NCBI GenBank assembly: GCA_005789925.1
Contig: SXWG01000096.1
Coordinates: 1 to 10,677 of the forward strand
DNA from: Actinomycetota bacterium
GTDB taxonomy: Bacteria; Actinomycetota; Acidimicrobiia; Acidimicrobiales; Ilumatobacteraceae
DNA length: 10,677 bases
Reading direction: 5' to 3'
Under the pieces are notes generated by a model. That model was not told where the DNA came from and searched no databases. It saw only the letters and a list, made by a program, of their open reading frames with translations. Numbering within the stretch: position 1 is the stretch's first letter; each line of letters begins with the position of its first letter. This document shows positions 1 through 5,641 of this stretch, piece by piece. A program made the translations under genes and the position numbers.

Positions 1-375
1 ACCGGAGTTCATCCGTGGGCGCCAGTCGGAACACGTCCGCAGTCAGCGTGCCTCGATCTCGTGCTCACGGCAGCGGGACTGTTGCGCGCCAACTTGAACA
101 AGGTGCAAAGGGTGACGGCACCAGATGTGTCGGGTGGACTTGCGGTGTACGGGCGCAACGGACAGAAGTGCGCACGCTGTGGCGACGTCGTTCGACTCAC
201 TCGCCACGGTGAGATGGCTCGGTTGTTGTATTGGTGCCCTGGCTGTCAGATGGCTTTTGAGCCGTTCCCAGAACCCGATTGGTCAGACCCGATTGCTCGT
301 GGCATGGATCCACATCCTGCAGCCACAATGTTCATCAAAGACGTGCTGCACAATCGCGGACCAATCGCGAGTTGA
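1..375 (+). CDS. Formamidopyrimidine-DNA glycosylase / endonuclease VIII (Fpg/Nei family), C-terminal part
   Basis: This is a base-excision-repair DNA glycosylase/AP lyase that removes oxidised bases. Only the last 124 codons are present; the reading frame is open from base 1, so the catalytic N-terminus lies outside the window. The visible part holds the end of the helix-two-turn-helix domain (ANLNKVQRVT, partial residues about 30-39) and the C-terminal zinc finger: CARC at 57-60 and CPGC at 79-82, with YGR upstream and YWCPGCQ at the end, typical of the zf-FPG_IleRS finger. The match is better to actinobacterial Nei-type enzymes than to MutM, but the fragment does not settle this. About 42 residues (QMAFEPFPEPDW onward) follow the finger, longer than the usual few-residue tail. 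It converges with the PPOX gene 19 bases downstream. Confidence 0.9.
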   Translation, partial: TGVHPWAPVGTRPQSACLDLVLTAAGLLRANLNKVQRVTAPDVSGGLAVYGRNGQKCARCGDVVRLTRHGEMARLLYWCPGCQMAFEPFPEPDWSDPIARGMDPHPAATMFIKDVLHNRGPIAS

Positions 376-380
376 GTGGC

Positions 381-400
381 GTCTGGCCTGATGGTCAGAC
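381..400. terminator. Hairpin between convergent nei-like and PPOX genes
   Basis: GTCTGGCC and GGTCAGAC form an 8-bp stem around the tetraloop TGAT. In plus-strand RNA all eight positions pair (one is G-U); in minus-strand RNA one position is an A-C mismatch. No T-tract follows on either strand. It starts 5 bases after the nei stop codon and covers the stop codon of the PPOX gene, so it is placed to stop transcription from both sides. Function is inferred from position and structure only. Confidence 0.45.
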
Positions 401-784
401 AGCGACACGTCCGAGCACGCGGTCAACAGCAATTTCGATGACCCAGCGATCCTCGCGCACTTTCGGTTCGCGGTAACGACGCGCGTACGCCTCACACGCC
501 TCACGAGCAATGGCCGGGTCATTCGTCGCCGACACCGTCCCTTCGAGTGTCAGCCAGCGACCGCCGTCGACTTGCGACACGGCGGCACGACCGCCACGGA
601 GTGCGTTTGCGACCTTCTGTGACGGCGAGAACGTGATGATGCGAACTCTCTTTGCTGTGACGTCATATGTGAAGCCCACGGGAACCACGTGTGGTGAGCC
701 GTCGGCTCGCAACGTGGTGAGTGAAGCCAAATGTCGTTCCGTGAGGAACTGGATGCAGCGTTCGTCGAGATCATCGGGAGACAT
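395..784 (-). CDS. PPOX-class, probably F420-dependent oxidoreductase (Rv1155-like split-barrel protein)
   Basis: A 129-residue protein of the pyridoxamine-5'-phosphate-oxidase-like split-barrel fold, cytoplasmic and probably a homodimer. The hallmark segments are present: LASLTTLRADGSPHVVPVGF (residues 19-38), SPSQKVANALR (53-63), QVDGGRWLTLEG (71-82) and VIEIAVDRVLG (115-125). This order and length fit the Rv1155-type subfamily (FDOR-B), whose studied members bind the deazaflavin cofactor F420 rather than FMN; the substrate cannot be read from sequence. The ATG at 784 is 10 bases after the permease stop codon, with only a weak AGG-type ribosome site, so it is probably translated from the ABC operon mRNA as its last gene. 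A redox enzyme trailing an FtsX-type transporter is an unexplained pairing. FMN or heme binding, as in relatives, remains possible. Confidence 0.88.
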   Translation of the reverse strand: MSPDDLDERCIQFLTERHLASLTTLRADGSPHVVPVGFTYDVTAKRVRIITFSPSQKVANALRGGRAAVSQVDGGRWLTLEGTVSATNDPAIAREACEAYARRYREPKVREDRWVIEIAVDRVLGRVAV

Positions 785-794
785 GTCGCCAGAC

Positions 795-3338
795 CTACAT
801 CGTGTTCAGTGCAGCCAACACATCAACTTTGGTGGCGCGACGTGCTGGATACGCAGCAGCAAGCACTCCGACCACGAATGCGACGATGAGAATGGTGACA
901 GCACTGCTGATAGGAAGCTCGAACTTGGTGATTCCTTGGTCACGCAAAGACAGGATCACCACGTAACCGAGCACGAACCCGAGCAAGATGCCGGTGACGG
1001 CACCGATGAGCGACGTGATGACGCTCTCCCAACGGACAGTGGAGCGCACCTGTCCACGTGTCATGCCCACTGCTCGTAGAAGGCCAATCTCACGCTGACG
1101 TTCGTACACGGACAACAGCAAAGTGATGATGATGCCGACGATGGCGATGATGATTGACAAGAAGAGCAATCCGTAGATGAGACCGAGCAACTGGTTCACC
1201 TGGGCTGCTTGCTTGTCGATGTACTCGTCCTTGCTGAGCAATGTTCCTGAACCATATGAGTCGACCAGCTTTTGAAGATCGGACCGCAATGCCGCCGAGT
1301 CGGTGCCTTCTGTCTTCAAGATGTACACACCGAAGTCGAAACGCGACACAGTTGTTCCCTCGAACAGCTCTGAGCTCACGGTGTAACGGCCAGCCAACTG
1401 GTCATTCGCGTACACACCCTCGACGACAAGGTCAACTTGGGTTCCGTCACTCAACTTGGCAGGAATCGTCGAGCCATTGGTCAGGTTGTCACGCTCTGCA
1501 GTCTTTTCTGACACGAGCACGCCACTCTTCGATAATGACGTGACTTTCGCATCATCGAGCAGGCCGATATCGAAGATGCCTTCGACGGTCTTCGGATTGA
1601 TGACGGTTATGAAGCGACCTTTGCCCTCGACCTCGACCACTGATTGTCCGATACCGGTTGCCTGCTTCACACCGTCGATTTTTGCGACGTCGAGTGCAAG
1701 CGACGGACTGAGCCCGCCAAAGCCCTGAGCTTCAGAGCTGATGGTGAAGTCACCAGTGAACTGTTCGCCGAACACCCCACGAATTTCGGCTTGGATCGAT
1801 GCAGCAAGGGCCGTTACCGCGGTGACCAGCGCGACGCCGATGAGCACCGGAGCAGCAGTGCGTGACGTGCGTTTCGGATTGCGCGCAGCGTTCTGTCGCG
1901 CCATGCGACCGGTGACACCGCGAAGGCTTGCGATCGGTCGTCCGAGTGTCAGTGCAACGGGACGGGCGACCAACGGTCCGAGAGTGAGTGCACCGATGAA
2001 GATGAACAGAATGGCGAGTCCGAGCAGTTCGGTACGTGCTCCACCAATGACGGCACCGATGAGGGCGACACCGCCGAGGAGGGGTGTTCCACCGAGTACC
2101 AGTCGAACTCGTAGTTTTCCGGCAGTGTCGAGGGCGGTGTCGCGCATCGCTGCGAGTGGCGGCACGCGACCGGCGCGGAATGCTGGCAACAATGCAGAGA
2201 CAACCGTGACGATGAGACCGATGATAATTGTCTGCACGATGGTGTTCGTGCCGACGACCAAACCGCTCGACGGAAGGTCGACGCCGATGGCTTTCAACAG
2301 CGCAGTGAGCCCCGCTGACAACCCGATGCCTCCGAGCAAGCCGAGCACGGAACCGACGAGACCCACGGCGAGTGCTTCCATCAGCATTGACAACGTGACC
2401 TGGCGTCGGCTGGCACCGATGGCGCGCAACAGTGCATTTTCACGTTGACGTTGTGCAGCACTGATGGAGAACACGTTGTAGATGACGAACGATCCGACAC
2501 CGAGACCGATGAAGGCGAAGATCGTGAGCAAGATTCCGAAGAACGAGAGCGCGGTCTTGATGTCGTCCTGGGTTTCTTTGGTGATTTGTGCACCAGTGAT
2601 GGTTTCCAAGTTCTTGCCGGTCGGCAAGGCAGCCTGGATCTGTGCGGTTAGTTCTTCATCGGTCATCGTTCCATCACCAACGACGATGACTGCGTCGATG
2701 AGACCCGGTTTGGCGAGTAACGACGACGCCGTGTCGACGTCCCACAATGCGAACGTTGCACCGCCTGGCGAGCGCACGTCGCCGTAGTTGGCGATGCCAA
2801 CGAGAGTGAATTCTTGACTTCCCACGGCGGTGATGACTTTCACCGTGTCACCCAGCACAAACTTGCCCGCTTCAGCACTCGCCTCGTCGAGCGCGACTTC
2901 GTTCATGCCCTCCGGGAAACGCCCTTGTGACATCTGCCAGATGTCTGCTTTTGAATCAACGACCGAACTGCCGAATGTGGGCGGGCCATTCCCTTCGTTT
3001 CCGAGCGGTTTGCCGTCTTTCCCGACGATGCGTGCGAATGCCTGCAAGTTCGCAGCCGCAGCGTCGACGCCGGGAACCTCGGCGACGACATCGACGAGTG
3101 ACGTTTCGATGCGTTGACGTTCTTGGAATCCGAAGTCGGTGTCGACGACTTCCGTGGAGCGCACGTACGCGTTCACGTTCTTGAAGACGTCGGAGAACAA
3201 GTTATCGAACGTTCGGTTCAACGTCGCAGTGAATACCGACGTCCCGGATAAGAACGCAGTGCCAAGTACGACAGCGATGGACGTGAGAATGAGACGGCCC
3301 TTGCGCGCGAGGACCCCCTTCAGGGCTATGCGAAACAT
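795..3338 (-). CDS. FtsX-like ABC transporter permease, two fused MacB/FtsX units
   Basis: An 847-residue inner-membrane permease of the MacB/LolCE/FtsX class, which couples ATP hydrolysis to movement of an extracytoplasmic domain. It contains two permease units in one chain. Unit 1: TM helix at about 16-38, extracellular MacB-type periplasmic core domain about 40-260, then TMs near 265-290, 317-345 and 366-387. A middle hydrophobic stretch lies at about 420-458. Unit 2: TM about 496-516, second extracellular domain about 517-715, TMs near 719-743, 773-797 and 811-830. The family motif after the first core TM occurs twice: QRQRENALLRAIGASRRQV (296-314) and ERQREIGLLRAVGMTRGQV (746-764), showing the internal duplication. 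It starts 6 bases after the ATPase stop codon, so the two are co-transcribed and probably translationally coupled. Substrate is unknown; antimicrobial-peptide export, lipoprotein handling and envelope signalling are all possible. Confidence 0.93.
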   Translation of the reverse strand: MFRIALKGVLARKGRLILTSIAVVLGTAFLSGTSVFTATLNRTFDNLFSDVFKNVNAYVRSTEVVDTDFGFQERQRIETSLVDVVAEVPGVDAAAANLQAFARIVGKDGKPLGNEGNGPPTFGSSVVDSKADIWQMSQGRFPEGMNEVALDEASAEAGKFVLGDTVKVITAVGSQEFTLVGIANYGDVRSPGGATFALWDVDTASSLLAKPGLIDAVIVVGDGTMTDEELTAQIQAALPTGKNLETITGAQITKETQDDIKTALSFFGILLTIFAFIGLGVGSFVIYNVFSISAAQRQRENALLRAIGASRRQVTLSMLMEALAVGLVGSVLGLLGGIGLSAGLTALLKAIGVDLPSSGLVVGTNTIVQTIIIGLIVTVVSALLPAFRAGRVPPLAAMRDTALDTAGKLRVRLVLGGTPLLGGVALIGAVIGGARTELLGLAILFIFIGALTLGPLVARPVALTLGRPIASLRGVTGRMARQNAARNPKRTSRTAAPVLIGVALVTAVTALAASIQAEIRGVFGEQFTGDFTISSEAQGFGGLSPSLALDVAKIDGVKQATGIGQSVVEVEGKGRFITVINPKTVEGIFDIGLLDDAKVTSLSKSGVLVSEKTAERDNLTNGSTIPAKLSDGTQVDLVVEGVYANDQLAGRYTVSSELFEGTTVSRFDFGVYILKTEGTDSAALRSDLQKLVDSYGSGTLLSKDEYIDKQAAQVNQLLGLIYGLLFLSIIIAIVGIIITLLLSVYERQREIGLLRAVGMTRGQVRSTVRWESVITSLIGAVTGILLGFVLGYVVILSLRDQGITKFELPISSAVTILIVAFVVGVLAAAYPARRATKVDVLAALNTM

Positions 3339-3344
3339 CGTGGT

Positions 3345-4130
3345 CTAGTTACCCAGGCTCTTCAGGTGGTCGAGCACCTTTGCTGCCGTCGGCTCGCGCA
3401 TCTCGTCGACGACTTTGCCGTCGGCAAGGAACAGGATGCGATCTGCGTATGCAGCAGCAACCGGATCATGTGTGACCATGACGATGGTCTGTCCGAGGTC
3501 GGTGACAGCGCGTCGCATAAACGTGAGGATCTCAGTACCTGTCGTCGAGTCGAGATTTCCCGTTGGTTCGTCGGCAAAGATGATGCTCGGACGCGATGCG
3601 AGTGCGCGCGCGACTGCCACGCGTTGCTGTTGTCCACCGGACAGCTCGCTCGGTCGGTGTGTGAGCCTGTCCCTGAGATGCACGGTCTCAATGATTCGTG
3701 CGATCCATTCGGCGTCACCGTCTTCGTTGCCGAGCAGCAACGGAAGTTTGATGTTTTCCTCTGCGGTCAGTGTCGGCACGAGGTTGAACGCTTGGAAGAT
3801 GAACCCGATTTTGGTGCGACGAAGAACGGTGAGGTCTTTGTCGTTCAACTTCGCCAGATTGACGCCATCGACATACGCATCACCGCTGGTGAGTTCGTCA
3901 AGACCGGCAATGCAGTGCATGAGGGTCGACTTTCCCGACCCTGAGGGACCCATGATGGCGGTGAATTCACCTTTGCGAAACTCGACTGACACGTCGTTCA
4001 ACGCGTAAACGGCGCTGTCGCCCGATCCGTAGACCTTGGAGGCGCCGACGACTGCCGCCGCGGCATTCGACCCTGGCGGGGGAGGTGGTGGCAGGGTCGT
4101 GGAAGAGGTCTGATTGTCAAGGGGGGACAT
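3345..4130 (-). CDS. ABC transporter ATP-binding protein (MacB/LolD-type)
   Basis: A 261-residue nucleotide-binding subunit that powers the adjacent FtsX-like permease at the inner face of the membrane. All motifs are intact: Walker A GPSGSGKST (61-69), Q-loop Q113 in FIFQAFNLVPTLTAEEN, signature LSGGQQQR (163-170), Walker B IIFADEP (183-189) with catalytic E188, D-loop GNLD (191-194) and H-loop H221 (VMVTHDP). FNLVPTLTAEEN is typical of the MacB/LolD/FtsE-like subgroup. The first 25 residues are a low-complexity extension with six consecutive prolines (14-19) ahead of the ABC fold. The ATG at 4130 has no Shine-Dalgarno sequence; a -10-like TAGACC ends 6 bases before it, suggesting a leaderless start. 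This is the first gene of the three-gene minus-strand operon. Confidence 0.95.
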   Translation of the reverse strand: MSPLDNQTSSTTLPPPPPPGSNAAAAVVGASKVYGSGDSAVYALNDVSVEFRKGEFTAIMGPSGSGKSTLMHCIAGLDELTSGDAYVDGVNLAKLNDKDLTVLRRTKIGFIFQAFNLVPTLTAEENIKLPLLLGNEDGDAEWIARIIETVHLRDRLTHRPSELSGGQQQRVAVARALASRPSIIFADEPTGNLDSTTGTEILTFMRRAVTDLGQTIVMVTHDPVAAAYADRILFLADGKVVDEMREPTAAKVLDHLKSLGN

Positions 4131-4136
4131 GCAATT

Positions 4137-4142
4137 GGTCTA
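4137..4142 (-). promoter_or_regulatory. Candidate -10 box for a leaderless ABC operon mRNA
   Basis: On the minus strand TAGACC is followed by exactly six bases (AATTGC) and then the ATG of the ATPase gene. It deviates from TANNNT at the last base, and no good -35 is visible. The spacing matches the better hexamers before folD, DUF1295 and the protease, and resembles the TAGACA boxes between tetR and the MFS gene. Confidence 0.35.
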
Positions 4143-4163
4143 CCAGTTTGACCACTGTTTTAT

Positions 4164-4196
4164 TCCCGTGGGACCACGTGATGTGGTCCCACGGGA
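4164..4196 (-). terminator. Perfect 14-bp-stem hairpin after the peroxiredoxin gene
   Basis: TCCCGTGGGACCAC (4164-4177) and GTGGTCCCACGGGA (4183-4196) are exact reverse complements around the 5-base loop GTGAT. It lies 15 bases beyond the peroxiredoxin stop codon and upstream of the ABC operon on the same strand. After the stem the minus strand reads ATAAAACA, with no T-run, so if it terminates it is of the stem-only type common in actinobacteria. Strong symmetry and position support a terminator. Confidence 0.75.
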
Positions 4197-4211
4197 CAAT
4201 TCATCGGGTGG

Positions 4212-4850
4212 CTACTTCTTGTTCGGCTGCGCAAGAACGCGCAGGTATGGCTTGAGGGTCTTCCAACCTTGAGGAAACAGTGTCTTTGCCTCGTCATCAG
4301 ACACTGCTGCGCCGATGATGACGTCTTGACCGTCTTTCCAGTTCGCCGGAGTGGCCACTTTGAAATTGGCGGTCAATTGCAGAGAGTCGATCACGCGGAG
4401 GATTTCGTCGAAATTGCGACCGGTGGATGCCGGATAGGTGATGGTGAGTTTCACCTTCTTGTCAGGTCCGATGACGAACACGGAGCGCACAGTGAATGTG
4501 TCGTTCGCATTCGGATGGATCATGTCGTACAAGTCGGAGACTTTGCGATCAGGGTCGCCGATCATCGGGAAGTTGACCGGTGTTCCCTGCGTCTCTGCGA
4601 TGTCTTCTTCCCATTTCACGTGTGAGTCGACAGGGTCAACGGACAGACCGATGACCTTCACGTTGCGCTTGTCGAATTCGGGCTTGATACGAGCCACGTA
4701 GCCGAGCTCAGTGGTGCACACGGGGGTGAAGTCTTTCGGGTGGCTAAAGAGCACGCCCCACGAATCGCCCAACCAGTTGTGGAACGAAATCGTGCCCTGC
4801 GTGGTCTCAGCGGTGAAGTCCGGAGCGGTGTCGCCCAATCTGACTGCCAT
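4212..4850 (-). CDS. 1-Cys peroxiredoxin (Prx6-type, AhpC/TSA plus 1-cysPrx_C)
   Basis: A 212-residue cytoplasmic thiol peroxidase that reduces hydrogen peroxide and organic hydroperoxides. The thioredoxin-fold domain holds the active-site motif HPKDFTPVCTTE: P38, T42 and peroxidatic C45, with the conserved arginine of the family at about R122 (FTVRSVFVIGP). The C-terminal 1-cysPrx_C domain covers about 139-205 (YPASTGRNFDEILRVIDSLQ, then TPANWKDGQDVII). C45 is the only cysteine in the protein, so there is no resolving cysteine within the chain and reduction must use an external thiol. Length and order fit Prx6-type enzymes. The ATG at 4850 is fixed by a strong AAGGAG six bases upstream, unlike the Shine-Dalgarno-poor neighbours. 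Separate transcription is suggested by inverted repeats on both sides of the gene. Confidence 0.95.
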   Translation of the reverse strand: MAVRLGDTAPDFTAETTQGTISFHNWLGDSWGVLFSHPKDFTPVCTTELGYVARIKPEFDKRNVKVIGLSVDPVDSHVKWEEDIAETQGTPVNFPMIGDPDRKVSDLYDMIHPNANDTFTVRSVFVIGPDKKVKLTITYPASTGRNFDEILRVIDSLQLTANFKVATPANWKDGQDVIIGAAVSDDEAKTLFPQGWKTLKPYLRVLAQPNKK

Positions 4851-4856
4851 GTTGTT

Positions 4857-4862
4857 CTCCTT
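4857..4862 (-). promoter_or_regulatory. Strong Shine-Dalgarno site of the peroxiredoxin gene
   Basis: Minus-strand AAGGAG, inside GAGAAGGAGAA, lies six bases before the ATG at 4850. It is the only near-consensus ribosome-binding site I could find ahead of a gene in this window, and it decides the start. Confidence 0.85.
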
Positions 4863-4868
4863 CTCAGA

Positions 4869-4888
4869 GCGGCCCAGATACGGGCCGC
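4869..4888 (-). promoter_or_regulatory. GC hairpin in the peroxiredoxin mRNA leader
   Basis: GCGGCCC (4869-4875) and GGGCCGC (4882-4888) are exact reverse complements around a 6-base loop, giving seven consecutive G-C pairs. The stem ends six bases before the AAGGAG site on the minus strand, so in the mRNA it sits just ahead of the ribosome-binding site without covering it. It may stabilise the leader or affect translation; this is inferred from position. Confidence 0.5.
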
Positions 4889-4904
4889 AGACGTCGGTGG
4901 CGTC

Positions 4905-4910
4905 ACGATA
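4905..4910 (-). promoter_or_regulatory. Candidate -10 box of the peroxiredoxin promoter
   Basis: Minus-strand TATCGT fits TANNNT and would start transcription near 4898, giving a leader of about 48 bases that contains the GC hairpin and the Shine-Dalgarno site. The -35 position falls in the right part of the palindrome at 4921-4953 and is not close to TTGACA. It is a weak call on motif alone. Confidence 0.3.
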
Positions 4911-4920
4911 CAGAGGATTT

Positions 4921-4953
4921 ACTAAAACCCGACTACTTTGGTCGGGATTTAGT
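4921..4953 (-). promoter_or_regulatory. 33-base palindrome between tetR end and peroxiredoxin promoter: operator or terminator
   Basis: ACTAAAACCCGAC (4921-4933) and GTCGGGATTTAGT (4941-4953) match as inverted repeats at 12 of 13 positions around a 7-base centre. It lies 12 bases beyond the tetR stop codon, so on the minus strand it can be an intrinsic terminator for tetR (the 3' arm reads GTCGGGTTTTAGT, with four T within the stem). It also overlaps the expected -35 region of the peroxiredoxin gene. CCCGAC/GTCGGG with A/T-rich flanks resembles operators of winged-helix redox or iron-sulfur sensors of the Rrf2/IscR kind. Both roles remain open. Confidence 0.55.
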
Positions 4954-4965
4954 CCTTCAGTCTGA

Positions 4966-5586
4966 TTATCGACCTGTGGTCGGGGTGGCCAGGGACTCCG
5001 TGATGAGTTTTCCGACGGAGGCGATCAAGTGATCGATCGACACCTCGGGCGGCAATTTTTGAGTGAGGGGCCCGTCGATCAACAAAGTGGCCAGCCCGTG
5101 AGCCTGAGACCAGAGGAGCACCGGGAGTGTGAGGGACTCTGTCGGTGATTTCGTTCGCGGGTCGACGAGTGTCGCAAAATCCAACAGCGTGAGAAATCCC
5201 TCGTCTGCGGCCAGTCGAGTTGCATCGTGTGTGGCGACGCCGCAGATGTCGGAACGAAACATAACTTTGTAGTGTCCCTGGTGCTTCCTCGCAAAGTTCA
5301 CATAAGCGCGAAGACCGTCGGCGAGAGGTTGACGTGTCGAATCGAGAATGGCTCGAAACTCTTTCGTGAATTGACGAAATCCCTCTTCTGAAATCGCAGC
5401 AAAGATTCCGGCACGATCGACGAAGTAGTGGTACGGCGCCTGGTGGCTGATGTCGGCGCGTCGCGCAACTTCTCTCATCGAGAGTGCATCGGGTCCGTCG
5501 TGAGCGATGATGTCGATCGCCGCATCGAGCACAAGTCGCTTCACGTCAGCCTGCTCCGGTGTTGCGACTTCTTTCCGACTGGCCAT
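4966..5586 (-). CDS. TetR-family transcriptional repressor with WHG-type C-terminal domain
   Basis: A dimeric DNA-binding repressor, 206 residues from the ATG at 5586. The N-terminal TetR_N domain covers about residues 15-63, with the helix-turn-helix SMREVARRADISHQAPYHYF at about 36-55. The ligand-binding half contains LLWSQAHGLATLLIDG (about 157-172), the W..H-G signature that names the WHG-type TetR C-terminal domain. A longer reading starts at an ATG at 5610 and adds MSSCTFSA, but that codon lies inside the operator and next to the minus-strand -10 box at 5611-5616, while the 5586 ATG is preceded by TACCTT plus seven bases; I therefore prefer 5586. It is divergent from the MFS exporter gene and shares its promoter region, so it most likely represses the pump and itself and is released by a pump substrate. 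The ligand is unknown. Confidence 0.92.
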   Translation of the reverse strand: MASRKEVATPEQADVKRLVLDAAIDIIAHDGPDALSMREVARRADISHQAPYHYFVDRAGIFAAISEEGFRQFTKEFRAILDSTRQPLADGLRAYVNFARKHQGHYKVMFRSDICGVATHDATRLAADEGFLTLLDFATLVDPRTKSPTESLTLPVLLWSQAHGLATLLIDGPLTQKLPPEVSIDHLIASVGKLITESLATPTTGR

Positions 5587-5593
5587 GGCACTA

Positions 5594-5599
5594 AAGGTA
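5594..5599 (-). promoter_or_regulatory. Candidate -10 box for a leaderless tetR mRNA
   Basis: Minus-strand TACCTT fits TANNNT and is followed by seven bases (TAGTGCC) and the ATG at 5586. No ribosome-binding site is visible. An alternative promoter for tetR is the TTGACA/TAGACA pair within the palindrome at 5602-5641. Confidence 0.35.
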
Positions 5600-5601
5600 C
5601 A

Positions 5602-5641
5602 ACTTGACATTGTCTAAAAATGCTCCTAGACATTGTCAAGT
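5602..5641. promoter_or_regulatory. Symmetric divergent promoter with two TetR-type operators
   Basis: ACTTGACATTGTCTA (5602-5616) and TAGACATTGTCAAGT (5627-5641) are inverted repeats with 14 of 15 matches around a 10-base spacer. Each arm is itself a near-palindrome centred on GACATTGTC (centres at 5610 and 5633, 23 bases apart), the size expected of a TetR-dimer site. On the plus strand TTGACA (5604-5609), a 17-base spacer and TAGACA (5627-5632) form a promoter for the MFS gene; by symmetry the minus strand has TTGACA at 5634-5639 and TAGACA at 5611-5616 with the same spacer. Repressor binding would block both directions. Operator identity is inferred from symmetry and gene context. Confidence 0.8.

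Noticed and set aside
510..1079. 189-codon plus-strand open frame across the PPOX and permease 3' ends
   Set aside because: It spans two well-supported minus-strand genes and has no family features; shadow frame.
1741..2448. 235-codon open frame on the plus strand inside the permease region
   Set aside because: It is antisense to the clearly conserved FtsX-like permease, has a Pro/Arg/Ser/Thr-rich composition typical of shadow frames, and shows no recognisable domain.
4077..4093. G-rich tract as a repeat or G-quadruplex element
   Set aside because: It encodes the run of six prolines in the ATPase N-terminus and is sufficiently explained as coding low complexity.
4113..4118. Minus-strand TTGACA as a -35 box
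   Set aside because: It lies inside the ATPase coding sequence just after the start codon, with no matching -10 or downstream gene start.
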